From Phycisphaerales bacterium (GTDB taxonomy: Bacteria > Planctomycetota > Phycisphaerae > Phycisphaerales > UBA1924): 64,000 nucleotides of DNA. Shown one piece after another: positions 38,539 through 47,751 of this stretch. The translations under genes and the position numbers were made by a program. Positions within the stretch are counted from its first letter, which is position 1. Each line of letters starts with the position of its first letter. Below the pieces are notes generated by a model. It made no database searches and was not told the DNA's origin. It saw only the letters and a program-made list of their open reading frames with translations. The stretch is taken from NCBI GenBank assembly GCA_029213305.1, contig JARGPA010000001.1, positions 1-64,000 of the forward strand, read 5' to 3'.

Positions 38539-38744
38539 GTCCGAATCTAGATACACAACTTAACTCGCTTAATACATATTATAAATGGAAAACAGGGGGG
38601 TAAATTCCTCAGTGTTTTCAAATTTAGTCCTGAGAATGGTGAATTCGCGATCTTTAACCACCGATACCAGTGGTAAGCCGCATTTCGTGTGGGGCGAGAA
38701 TTCATATTTGAGGGGGCTTGAAGCCGCAGACCGGAGCGCTATCG

Positions 38745-40769
38745 ATGCCAGAATCACAACTACAAGAAGTCTTATCGTGCACTAATCTACCGTCTCTACC
38801 TGCGGTTGCAGTTCAACTCCTTGAGTTGACGAGTGATCCTGATGTTGCGATGAGCGACATCGCAAAGCTTGTCCAACAAGATCAAGCTCTAGCCGCGAAG
38901 GTACTCAAAACTGTGAACTCGAGTTTTTATGGGTTATCCACTCCGTGTGGTTCCATTGATCGAGCAATGGGGTACCTTGGACTCAACACAGTGAAATCAC
39001 TTGTGCTCGGATTTAGTCTCGTCGAGACTACTAAGGGTGCGGGGAATGATGGTTTTGATATCGACGCTCATTGGCGAAGAGCAATCATCGGTGCAACAGG
39101 TTCACGAGCAGTTGCAAAGATTGTCGGCGGAATTGATCCTGAAGAGGCATTCACAGCGGCGCTGTTCCAGGATATGGGCATGCTCGCGGCATTTTCAGCA
39201 TTAAAAGAAGAATACACAGACGCGATCAATGAAACGCCGCATAGGGTGCTTTGTAGTAAGGAATCCGATACATTCGGATTTGATCACACGCAAGCAGGGA
39301 ATGAACTCGCAAAGAAATGGAAACTCCCTGAGGAAATTTGCGAAGCGATCCGCTGTCATCACAATCCAGAAATCTCAGAACCCAAACATGAAGCACTCGC
39401 AAGAGTTGTATCCATCGGTACGATCCTTTCCGATGCGATGGATGAGAAAACCGCGAAGTCCGCGATCCGCAAGATCGAGCGAGTCACTTGTGATTGGTAT
39501 GCGAAAAAAGCACCGAATGTAGGTGAGTTGCTCGAAGAAGTTGCAGAGACATCAAAGACTCTCGCAAAGATGTTTGATCAAGAGATCGGGCACATCGCAG
39601 ATACTGCAGATTTGTTGGCACAAGCTCAAGAGAAGGGGATCGAGCATCAAGTTTCTCTTCAGCGCGAAGCAGAAGAGCTTGCAAGACAAGCACACATCGA
39701 TGGATTGACACAAATCGCAAACAGAAAACGATTCGATGCAGAGCTTGATCGTGTGTATGCAGATTTTAATCGTGAACAGACTGAGTTCGGTGTCTTATTC
39801 TTTGATGCAGATAAGTTCAAGAGTGTAAATGATACTTACGGGCATGCTGCAGGAGACGCAGTGTTGGTTGAACTCGCAAAGAGAACAGTTGACACTGTCG
39901 GAGATCGTGGGCTTGTATGCAGGTACGGCGGCGAAGAGTTCGCAGTTGTCATGCAAAATGCATCACTCGATGAATGTGCAGAACTCGCAGAGGTTGTTCG
40001 CGCGACTATTGCAGACAAAATGTTCGACTTGAGCAAGGTTGACGGCGTTCCCGATGAACTTCCAGTGACTGTTAGTATCGGGGTGTCGACTGCGAATGCG
40101 GGGTCGCCAGCGCGTCTCGCAGGTGCAGAACAAATCGTTCAAGAAGCTGACGAGTGTGTATATGCAGCAAAGGCTAGCGGGCGAAACAATGTAAAGGTAT
40201 GGGGACGGTACTCGAAAGAAGAAGTTGAATCTACTTCTGCATCATCATCAGCGCCTGCACCTGCTGAACCAGTAACACCTGCTCCTGTATCAGAGATGAA
40301 AGCGCCTGCTCCAACGCTCACTCCAGTGATCCCACAAAGTAAAAAAGGCGCAAAAAATCAAGGTCGAATCTTACTCGTTGAAGACGATTCTCTCGCGGCA
40401 ACACTTGTGATTTCACTCATCAAGCGTCGAAGCAATGTTGATATTCAATGGGTAAAGAGCGGCACAAAGGCATGTGTACTACTTGAATCTGGGAAATACT
40501 CAGATGGTCACGATTTAGATCTGATCCTATGTGACTACAGCCTACCAGGGTGCAATGGGCACGAAGTGTTAAGGGTTGCAAAGGGAGTTGTGGGTCTCTC
40601 AGATGTTCCATTCTACATGTTGACAGGAAATACCGATGTGGACATGAAGGATGAGAGTCTTCGTCTGGGTGCATCGCTCTTTATTCATAAAGATGAGTTC
40701 TGCGCAGATGTCAATAAATGGCTCGGCGAAGTGCTCAAGATGTTTGCGACAGGCGCGAAAGCAGCCTAG
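38745..40769 (+). CDS. HDOD-GGDEF-receiver fusion protein
   Basis: Predicted 674 residues. Residues 1-270 are an HDOD domain (LPSLPAVAVQLLELTSDPDV). Residues about 320-480 form a GGDEF domain with signature YGGEEF, so cyclic-di-GMP synthesis is likely. An Ala/Pro/Ser linker follows. Residues about 530-670 are a receiver (RILLVEDDSLAATLV, phosphoacceptor in LILCDYSLPG). A receiver at the C-terminal end is uncommon. GGAG 8 nt before ATG 38745 supports the start. It lies 206 bp after the NtrC-type regulator on the same strand, so regulatory linkage is possible. Confidence 0.88.
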   Translation: MPESQLQEVLSCTNLPSLPAVAVQLLELTSDPDVAMSDIAKLVQQDQALAAKVLKTVNSSFYGLSTPCGSIDRAMGYLGLNTVKSLVLGFSLVETTKGAGNDGFDIDAHWRRAIIGATGSRAVAKIVGGIDPEEAFTAALFQDMGMLAAFSALKEEYTDAINETPHRVLCSKESDTFGFDHTQAGNELAKKWKLPEEICEAIRCHHNPEISEPKHEALARVVSIGTILSDAMDEKTAKSAIRKIERVTCDWYAKKAPNVGELLEEVAETSKTLAKMFDQEIGHIADTADLLAQAQEKGIEHQVSLQREAEELARQAHIDGLTQIANRKRFDAELDRVYADFNREQTEFGVLFFDADKFKSVNDTYGHAAGDAVLVELAKRTVDTVGDRGLVCRYGGEEFAVVMQNASLDECAELAEVVRATIADKMFDLSKVDGVPDELPVTVSIGVSTANAGSPARLAGAEQIVQEADECVYAAKASGRNNVKVWGRYSKEEVESTSASSSAPAPAEPVTPAPVSEMKAPAPTLTPVIPQSKKGAKNQGRILLVEDDSLAATLVISLIKRRSNVDIQWVKSGTKACVLLESGKYSDGHDLDLILCDYSLPGCNGHEVLRVAKGVVGLSDVPFYMLTGNTDVDMKDESLRLGASLFIHKDEFCADVNKWLGEVLKMFATGAKAA

Positions 40770-40795
40770 AAAAAACTGTCAAACACCGTTCAGTA

Positions 40796-43735
40796 TTACC
40801 AATCGAGAGTTGCTCTCCACGCTTTTGTGAGATCACTAGTTGTGCTTTTTACTGAACCCCATTCGAGAGTTCCTGAGTTGGTGATCTGTCCGAGTGCGCG
40901 AACTGGGATGTCGCCTAGTGACGATTGCACTGCATCGAAGTCTTCGATTTCTAATACATAGCAAGAAGGCGATTCATCGAAAGCGGTTTTCGCATTCAGA
41001 TCATCGATCCCTTTGAATCCAAGGGAGAGTTCGTCGCATGAACCTGCGATAAGCATTTCAGCAACCGCGACCAAGACGCCGCCGTCAGATACATCGTGTG
41101 CACTCCGAACGAGCCCTGCTTGAATGAGTTGATGAACCGCATGAGCAGTCTTCGGTCCAACTCCAAGATCAAGCGTAGGCATTTGGGAGTCACTCAAGAA
41201 CCCAAGCATTTCAGCGTGTGATCCTGCGAGTTTTCCTTGCAGATTCCCAACGAGTACAAGTTGGTTTCCAGCAGTCTTTGCGTCGGATGTGATGCAGTTA
41301 TTGATATCAGAAACGATTCCCATCCCTGTAATAAGCAGGGTTGGAGGGATCTCGATAGTTTCCCCTGAATCTGTTGTGAACTGATTGTTCAACGAGTCTT
41401 TACCCGAAACGAACGGGGTTCTGTATGCTTTCGCGCCGTCGTAACATGCTTGCGCAGCTCGGACGAGTGAACCAAGGTTCTCAGGTTTTTTACATGATGG
41501 CCAACAGAAGTTGTCCAAGATTGCAACGCGAGAAGGATCTGTACCGACACAGACAAGGTTGCGCATACATTCGTCGATCGCGGCGAGTGTCATGGTATAG
41601 GCGTCGCCACTGAGACCTGTTGCGAGTCCGCATCCAACACTGAGTCCTTGTCCTGATCCGGGGACTGGTTCGACAACCGATGCGTCTCCGGGGCCTACAC
41701 CCTTTGGACCAACAAGTGGTTTGATGACAGTGTTTCCCTGCACTTCGTGATCATACTGACGGATAATCCAATGTTTGGATGCGATATTTGGATGTCCAAG
41801 AAGTTTGATCAAAGCGTCGTTGAGATCAACATCCGTTGTTGTTTCGATTGAAGGTTGTGTAGAACCAGTCCATCGAGCGCTTCGTGTTGGAGTTGGTATT
41901 CCATCATGCATGAAGGACATTGGGAGTCGTCCAACTTCAGTATTCTTGAAGTTCAATACGAGTTCATTATTGTCTGTTCCAAAGTGACCCAGATCCGCAA
42001 GTTCAACATGCTCTTCGTCGCAGATCCGTTGCAACTCAGGTAGGTTTTCTTGAGAGACTGCAAGTACCATGCGTTCTTGAGCTTCAGAGATCCAGATTTC
42101 GGTATATGACAATCCAGCATACTTGAGTGGTGCTTGGTCGAGATTGACGAATGCGCCGATCTTTTCGCCCATTTCGCCGACAGCGGAAGAGAACCCTCCT
42201 GCGCCACAATCCGTGATAGAGCTAAAGAGCGGGCCGCCCTTGGTATCGCGAGCGCGAAGGATTGCGTCAAGGGTGCGTTTTTCTTCGATCGCGTTCCCGA
42301 TCTGGACAGCGTGAGAGAACTCATCTGCATGAGTATCTGTGAGTTCTGCAGAACTAAATGTCGCGCCGTGGATTCCATCGCGTCCGGTTTTGCCACCCAG
42401 AGCGATGATGCGATCGCCCGGGTTTGCATCCCCTGAGATCAGATCGATCGGCATGATCCCGATGCACCCACAGTAGACCAATGGGTTTCCGACATAGCGA
42501 TTGTCGAAGGATACTGCACCGTTGATAGTTGGGATCCCCATCCGATTCCCATAATCACGAACGCCGCCGACGATTTCTGTAAGGATCTGCTTTGGGGGAA
42601 GACATCCTGTTGGAATGTTCTTCATGTCATGATGTGCAACACAAAAGACATCCGTGCTTGCGATTGGTTTCGCGGCGAGCCCAGTTCCGATGATATCACG
42701 GATACATCCACCGATCCCTGTTGCGGCGCCGCCGTAGGGTTCGAGGGCTGATGGATGGTTATGTGTTTCCACTTTGATGCATACAGCGTGCTTGTCGTCA
42801 AACTTGATAATCCCTGCGTTATCTACAAACACTGAAAGGGTCCAATCGAGTCCTTCTTCGATCAGTTCAAATGTTGCAGCTGCGACAGTGGACTTGAGTA
42901 GGTTGTCGATGGTGTAAGATCCATCGTCATGCATTGTCACGCCGGGACGATCTGTTGGTGCGACATCCGCAGTTGGATCACCTTTGTAGTGGATCGTGGA
43001 TTTGAGTGTCTTGTGGACGCAGTGCTCAGACCAAGTCTGGGCAAGAGTTTCAAGCTCAATATCAGTTGGTTCTCGATTAAGATTTTTATAGTGGGTTTGG
43101 ATTGCTTTCATCTCATCGAGTGAAAGGAAGAGATGTCCTTCTCGGGAAAGAATTTCGAGTTGATCATCGTTTAGATCGCGGATATCGACATGTGTGATTT
43201 TGAAATCATGCGCATGCCCGTGGGGGAGTTGCTCTGGGTGGAACGGGATCGCATGGACTCCTGAGACGACAGGGTTTGCAAGGAGTCTTGAAGCAATTGA
43301 TTGAGCTTTAGAATCGGAAACCCCGATCAGGTCATATCTACTTCCAGTTGATACGGTTGCGTCCACGCCTACGAGCGCTTTGATTGCTGCAGTAACTGAT
43401 TGAGCGGGGGGGTCCATCACTCCAGGGAGCGGATGAACTTCGACGAGTGCTCCGCGTGGTTCGGAAGACCCAACAAATGCTCTTTCAGTTACTGGATTTA
43501 TGAGTAGATTCTTGATGATTGAATCGAGTTGGTTTTCGTTTAAATCTGCTTCGATCAGGTATACCTGACATGAATGAGCACCTTCGATTGGTTCTCCGAT
43601 CCCATGTGCAGCGTTGATTAGCGCATGGCCCCGCGGATCTCCCGCATGGGCGGTTGGGTGGACCTCGATGCGATGCACTGTCAGGTGCAGATCGGGTGAT
43701 GAGACGGACGATTGGTCAGTAGTGGTCGTGCTCAT
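40796..43735 (-). CDS. purL: phosphoribosylformylglycinamidine synthase, PurSL-type fusion
   Basis: PurL makes FGAM from FGAR with ATP and glutamine-derived ammonia. At 979 residues it is about 230 longer than stand-alone small PurL because a PurS-like region with two similar segments precedes it ([16 protein letters not shown] and [16 protein letters not shown]). The PurL core carries [21 protein letters not shown]-like sequence (here [18 protein letters not shown]) and [13 protein letters not shown] near the end. No glutaminase domain is present, so a separate PurQ is needed. TACCAT stands 5 nt before the ATG (no Shine-Dalgarno). It is divergent from rnhA, 67 bp apart. Confidence 0.93.
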   Translation of the reverse strand: MSTTTTDQSSVSSPDLHLTVHRIEVHPTAHAGDPRGHALINAAHGIGEPIEGAHSCQVYLIEADLNENQLDSIIKNLLINPVTERAFVGSSEPRGALVEVHPLPGVMDPPAQSVTAAIKALVGVDATVSTGSRYDLIGVSDSKAQSIASRLLANPVVSGVHAIPFHPEQLPHGHAHDFKITHVDIRDLNDDQLEILSREGHLFLSLDEMKAIQTHYKNLNREPTDIELETLAQTWSEHCVHKTLKSTIHYKGDPTADVAPTDRPGVTMHDDGSYTIDNLLKSTVAAATFELIEEGLDWTLSVFVDNAGIIKFDDKHAVCIKVETHNHPSALEPYGGAATGIGGCIRDIIGTGLAAKPIASTDVFCVAHHDMKNIPTGCLPPKQILTEIVGGVRDYGNRMGIPTINGAVSFDNRYVGNPLVYCGCIGIMPIDLISGDANPGDRIIALGGKTGRDGIHGATFSSAELTDTHADEFSHAVQIGNAIEEKRTLDAILRARDTKGGPLFSSITDCGAGGFSSAVGEMGEKIGAFVNLDQAPLKYAGLSYTEIWISEAQERMVLAVSQENLPELQRICDEEHVELADLGHFGTDNNELVLNFKNTEVGRLPMSFMHDGIPTPTRSARWTGSTQPSIETTTDVDLNDALIKLLGHPNIASKHWIIRQYDHEVQGNTVIKPLVGPKGVGPGDASVVEPVPGSGQGLSVGCGLATGLSGDAYTMTLAAIDECMRNLVCVGTDPSRVAILDNFCWPSCKKPENLGSLVRAAQACYDGAKAYRTPFVSGKDSLNNQFTTDSGETIEIPPTLLITGMGIVSDINNCITSDAKTAGNQLVLVGNLQGKLAGSHAEMLGFLSDSQMPTLDLGVGPKTAHAVHQLIQAGLVRSAHDVSDGGVLVAVAEMLIAGSCDELSLGFKGIDDLNAKTAFDESPSCYVLEIEDFDAVQSSLGDIPVRALGQITNSGTLEWGSVKSTTSDLTKAWRATLDW

Positions 43736-43802
43736 GCTCGATGGTAGACCGTGTTTTCAGGTTCGTCGTGATGTAGGCGCGAACGGGGGGTATGATGGGG
43801 GT

Positions 43803-44288
43803 GTGAAGACACAAAACCAAGCAGAAATCGAATCAACACCTAAACCAACCGTTCAACTCTACACGGATGGTGCTTGCTCTGGGAACCCAGGTCCTGGGGG
43901 TTGGGCATTCTTGCTTCGTCACCCAAAAACCGGGAAGGCCATCGAACGCAACGGCGGCGAAAAAGACACAACCAACAATCGGATGGAACTCTCTGCAGTG
44001 ATACAAGGGTTGAGTGTTCTAACTCGCCCAAGCGAAGTCGAGTTGTACTCCGATTCTCAATATGTCCTCAAAGGACTCAAAGAATGGATGGTGGGTTGGA
44101 AGCGGAAGGGTTGGAAAACTGCATCTAAGCAACCCGTCAAAAATGTAGATCTCTGGAAGCAACTCGATGAACTCCAGAAAGAACATGTCATTCACTTTAA
44201 CTGGGTCCGAGGGCACAATGGACATCCAGAGAATGAGCGAGTTGACGATCTCGCAGTAGAAGCTCGTGATGAGTACGCTCGTCTCTAA
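43803..44288 (+). CDS. rnhA: ribonuclease HI
   Basis: RNase HI degrades RNA in RNA-DNA hybrids. The 161-residue protein has all acidic catalytic residues: Asp in [14 protein letters not shown], Glu in [11 protein letters not shown], Asp in [12 protein letters not shown] and the last Asp in ENERVDDLA. The basic handle KRKGWKTAS is present. The GTG at 43803 is in frame and has TATGAT (43791-43796) 6 nt upstream without Shine-Dalgarno. A longer frame back to 43614 overlaps purL and is not homologous. Divergent from purL. Confidence 0.94.
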   Translation: MKTQNQAEIESTPKPTVQLYTDGACSGNPGPGGWAFLLRHPKTGKAIERNGGEKDTTNNRMELSAVIQGLSVLTRPSEVELYSDSQYVLKGLKEWMVGWKRKGWKTASKQPVKNVDLWKQLDELQKEHVIHFNWVRGHNGHPENERVDDLAVEARDEYARL

Positions 44289-44542
44289 TCTGCATCCACA
44301 CTATAAACATGTTTCGTGCATACAAGCTTCTCGGACGTAGACGGTTATATGAGTTCGTCTATCTGTTCCGTCTGGGGGGGTGTGGAATGATAGAGAAGGA
44401 TTCAATCCGCCGTCATAACCCGTTGTGATTTCGCATGCTGTGCTCGTGGGTGATGAATCTCATCCGTCAAACAACCGATGAATTGGGATGATGCCCGGGT
44501 TTGTGCCTGGGTCAATTCTGTTGATCTACCGGAGAGCAAGCC
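44289..44542 (+). promoter_or_regulatory. pilT upstream region
   Basis: No gene is seen. GACGGT- and CGTCTA-containing inverted segments around 44338-44362 could form a weak stem, and a GATAGA box occurs at about 44388. The region ends with GGAGAG (44531-44536) before the GTG of pilT. No cyclic-di-GMP riboswitch signature was recognised. A promoter for the pilus operon is expected here, but is not clearly defined. Confidence 0.35.
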
Positions 44543-45598
44543 GTGGAACTCGATGCCATACTTCGTCATGCACACGAATCTGATGCCTCAGATATTCATA
44601 TCGTATCAGGTGAACCCGCCGCGATGCGAATCCATCAGGTGATGACACCCATGAGTGATGTCCCGATGGCGCCAGAGGTCGTCGCGGCGATGTTTGAAGG
44701 GATGTCAAACAAGGAAGTTCGCGAGAACTTCGCACGCGAGAAGGATGCTGACTTCTCTTACGAGATCTCAGGTCTCGCACGATACCGTGTCAATGCACAC
44801 ATGCAAAAGGGTGTCATTGGTTTAGCAATGCGTGCGATTAAAACCAAAGTCCCCCCTCTGAGTGCTTTGGCACTCCCTGAAGTTATCGCACGATTGACTT
44901 ATCTCCCGCGTGGTCTTGTGCTTGTCACTGGGGATACCGGTTCTGGTAAATCGACAACGCTCGCGGCGATGATTCAGTCGATGAACCAACGATATTCAAA
45001 GCACATTATCACACTCGAAGATCCGGTCGAATACATGTTCGAATCTGATCAATGTCTCATTGAACAGCGTGAGCTCGGGCGCGACATGATCAGCTTTACT
45101 TCTGGTTTGAAGCACGCACTTCGCCAGGATCCAGATATTATTCTCGTGGGTGAAATGCGTGACCTGGAAACAACATCACTCGCGATCTCCGCAGGTGAAA
45201 CAGGTCACTTGGTTCTCTCGACACTCCATACAGTGAACGCGTCGCAGACTGTATCTCGTATTATCGACATGTACCCTTCAGGGCAACAGAGTCAGATCCG
45301 TTCGATGCTTTCTACAACGTTGCAAGCGGTTGTATCACAGACACTCTTTACTCGCAGTGATCGGCCGGGGATGGTTCCAGCGGTAGAGACACTCTTGTGT
45401 ACACCTGCGGTTCGGAACCTGATCCGTGAGAACAAGATCTTCGAGATCCCCAACGTGATCGAGACTTCGCGTGCAATCGGTATGTGCTCATTGGACTCAT
45501 CGATTGCAGAGTTGTACTTCAACGGAACGATTTCCAAAGAAGACGCGATTGCGAAGGCCGTGTTCCCAGACAAGCTTGAGCGTCAGCTCGTTGCGTAA
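44543..45598 (+). CDS. pilT: PilT-family type IV pilus retraction ATPase
   Basis: A 351-residue secretion ATPase that powers pilus retraction. Walker A is GDTGSGKSTT, the Asp box is RQDPDIILVGEMRD, and the His box AISAGETGHLVLSTLHT follows. Length and C-terminus match PilT. GTG at 44543 with GGAGAG 6 nt upstream is the start. It heads an operon with a PilC-like platform protein and three pilin-like genes. No PilB-type extension ATPase is in the window. Confidence 0.93.
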   Translation: MELDAILRHAHESDASDIHIVSGEPAAMRIHQVMTPMSDVPMAPEVVAAMFEGMSNKEVRENFAREKDADFSYEISGLARYRVNAHMQKGVIGLAMRAIKTKVPPLSALALPEVIARLTYLPRGLVLVTGDTGSGKSTTLAAMIQSMNQRYSKHIITLEDPVEYMFESDQCLIEQRELGRDMISFTSGLKHALRQDPDIILVGEMRDLETTSLAISAGETGHLVLSTLHTVNASQTVSRIIDMYPSGQQSQIRSMLSTTLQAVVSQTLFTRSDRPGMVPAVETLLCTPAVRNLIRENKIFEIPNVIETSRAIGMCSLDSSIAELYFNGTISKEDAIAKAVFPDKLERQLVA

Positions 45599-45628
45599 GA
45601 ATGTTGATTTGTGTAGGTAGGAGTTGAG

Positions 45629-46855
45629 ATGCCAAACTATCGCTTCCAAGTGAGATCACAGGACGGCAAGATCCAAGCGGGCACCATGGCCGCTGACAGT
45701 GCGAGTTCTGCTGCTGCGATCCTGCGCAATCAGGGAGTTCATGTCCTCGCGGTTGATCAGGATAAAGGTAACAAGTCATCGAGCAGCTTTGCAGAGACTT
45801 TCGCTGCGATCAACAACAAGAAACCGACACAAAAACATGTGCTTGATTTTACGACACAGCTTTCCGTGATGATTCGAGCAGGAATTAATCTCCGTTCAGC
45901 GCTCGATGGGATTGCAGATCAAACAGAGCACAAGATGTTCAAAAAAGTTATCAACGAACTAAAGGCAGATGTTGAGAGTGGTAAACAGTTTTCAGATGCA
46001 CTCTCGCGTCATCCAAAGCTCTTTGGTCCCCTCTATATCAATATGGTGCGCGCATCCGAGATGTCAGGGTCATTCTCTGAGATGCTCGATCGCATTGGTG
46101 GATATATTGCACAACAGATCGAAACCAAGAAAATGGTTATCGGCGCTTCGATCTATCCAGCAATCATCGGCGGCATGGCAGTTACTGTAACCGTCTTCTT
46201 GTTGACATTTGTTTTACCGAAGTTCTATACCATCTTTGAAGGCAAAGAAGATGTCTTGCCATGGGCGACGAACTTCTTAATGTTGCTCTCGAAAACTTTG
46301 ACGGATCAATGGATGTTTATCATGGCCGGCTGCGCTGTGATTGGTGGAGCATGCTTTGCTTTTATGAAAACCGAAGTTGGCGCTTTCTGGGTCGACAAGA
46401 TGAAGCTCACAATCCCAGTATTGCGAACAATGTTCCGTTCGTTGTATATCACTCGATCCCTTCAGACAATGGGTCAGTTGATCAATGCGGGTGTGCCAAT
46501 GCTCGATACTCTTACCATTACTAGTGAGATCTCTGGAAACAAACTCTTTGAGGGGATGTGGCGCAAGGTTCACAGTTCCGTTAAGCAAGGCCGCAAGATC
46601 GCAGAACCATTACAGGGAAACCCGATTTTGCCCAAGGCAGTGATCCAAATGATCGCCGCAGGCGAAGAGTCCGGTAAGCTCGGAGAGGTGCTCGACGAGA
46701 TCTCGGTGTTCTACGCAAAGCAACTCAAGGACCATATCAAAGCAGTTACCGGAATGATCGAGCCCATCATGATCATCCTAATGGGTTCAATCGTCGGATT
46801 TATTGCGATGGCGATCATCCTTCCGATCTTCAAGATGAGCCAGCTCGTCTCGTAA
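45629..46855 (+). CDS. pilC: type II secretion F/PilC-family platform protein
   Basis: A 408-residue inner-membrane platform protein. It has two GspF domains: the first around LSVMIRAGINLRSALDGIAD and the second around TMGQLINAGVPMLDTLTITS, each followed by hydrophobic segments (for example ITVFLLTFVLPKFYTIF-like near residue 190 and IIILMGSIVGFIAMAII near 385). AGGAG precedes the ATG. It is 30 bp after pilT and partner to the ATPase. Confidence 0.92.
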   Translation: MPNYRFQVRSQDGKIQAGTMAADSASSAAAILRNQGVHVLAVDQDKGNKSSSSFAETFAAINNKKPTQKHVLDFTTQLSVMIRAGINLRSALDGIADQTEHKMFKKVINELKADVESGKQFSDALSRHPKLFGPLYINMVRASEMSGSFSEMLDRIGGYIAQQIETKKMVIGASIYPAIIGGMAVTVTVFLLTFVLPKFYTIFEGKEDVLPWATNFLMLLSKTLTDQWMFIMAGCAVIGGACFAFMKTEVGAFWVDKMKLTIPVLRTMFRSLYITRSLQTMGQLINAGVPMLDTLTITSEISGNKLFEGMWRKVHSSVKQGRKIAEPLQGNPILPKAVIQMIAAGEESGKLGEVLDEISVFYAKQLKDHIKAVTGMIEPIMIILMGSIVGFIAMAIILPIFKMSQLVS

Positions 46856-46933
46856 TGAATGCTTGTATTGGGTGGAGTGGAATCTCAACCCATAATTAAC
46901 TGGATTCTTCATGAGTCCGAGGAAGGCATGACG

Positions 46934-47668
46934 ATGCTCAACAAGTTCCATGTACCGAGCAAACTCGCACGGCGACGATCTCAGGTTCAATCTACAAGCA
47001 ACGCAGGGTTCACGCTCATCGAGACTTCGATGGCGACCGTGATTATCGGAGTGGGTGTCCTCGCGATGGTTGACGCTCAATCAGCGTTTATTGTGTCGAA
47101 CCAATGGTCTTCACATGCCGCGAGTGCAACCTTTCTTGCAAATGAGATCAGAGAACTGACTCGGAATCTACCGAAGCATGACCCCGTAACTGGGTTAACA
47201 CTGATAGATGACGGTGAAGGGAACATGGTGATCTCAGGCTGGGGAACCGACGGCGGCGAAGTCACGGTAGATGATTTTGATGATATTGATGACTTCGATG
47301 GGATGACTTTCTCTTTTATTGGTACCCCAGGAATCGATGATAACGATCTTCCAGGTCCAATCGATGCCTTCGGTGAAGTCATCCCCGCATTGAGTATCGA
47401 GGGAAATGAACTCGGATACACAGACAATGCAAATGGTTTCACAGGCGAAGCGATGAATGGATGGTACCAAACCATCTCAGTTGAAAAGATTAATCCATTT
47501 GATACATCAGTAGTGCGATCGAACTCATTCTTTGAGTTGCCCAATGGGAGTTTCCCAGGGCGCGATGTTGATGAGTATCCATTGCGGATCAGTGTCTTTG
47601 TGTTCTATCAAGGCGTGAATGATTTGACCGCGGATCTTGTCACGACAGTGACTTGGATTGTCCCTTGA
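46934..47668 (+). CDS. prepilin-like protein (PilV-like)
   Basis: Predicted 244 residues. A basic leader is followed by the prepilin peptidase site G/FTLIETSMATVIIGVG, with the Glu at +5 of the mature protein. The rest is polar and Asp-rich (DDFDDIDDFDG), with Gly and Asp turns. GGAAGG (46921-46926) is 7 nt before ATG 46934; the in-frame ATG at 46928 and an extension to 46859 are less likely. It overlaps nothing and follows pilC by 78 bp. Confidence 0.85.
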   Translation: MLNKFHVPSKLARRRSQVQSTSNAGFTLIETSMATVIIGVGVLAMVDAQSAFIVSNQWSSHAASATFLANEIRELTRNLPKHDPVTGLTLIDDGEGNMVISGWGTDGGEVTVDDFDDIDDFDGMTFSFIGTPGIDDNDLPGPIDAFGEVIPALSIEGNELGYTDNANGFTGEAMNGWYQTISVEKINPFDTSVVRSNSFFELPNGSFPGRDVDEYPLRISVFVFYQGVNDLTADLVTTVTWIVP

Positions 47669-47751
47669 TTAAGTATGTTCAGTAGTTTTTTGTTTGATTT
47701 GATGCTCGATGAGAAAACATTCCACGCTCGGATGTGAGAGGCCAATAAGTT

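Noticed and set aside
44289-44542. Cyclic-di-GMP riboswitch before pilT
   Set aside because: The conserved GEMM core could not be found.
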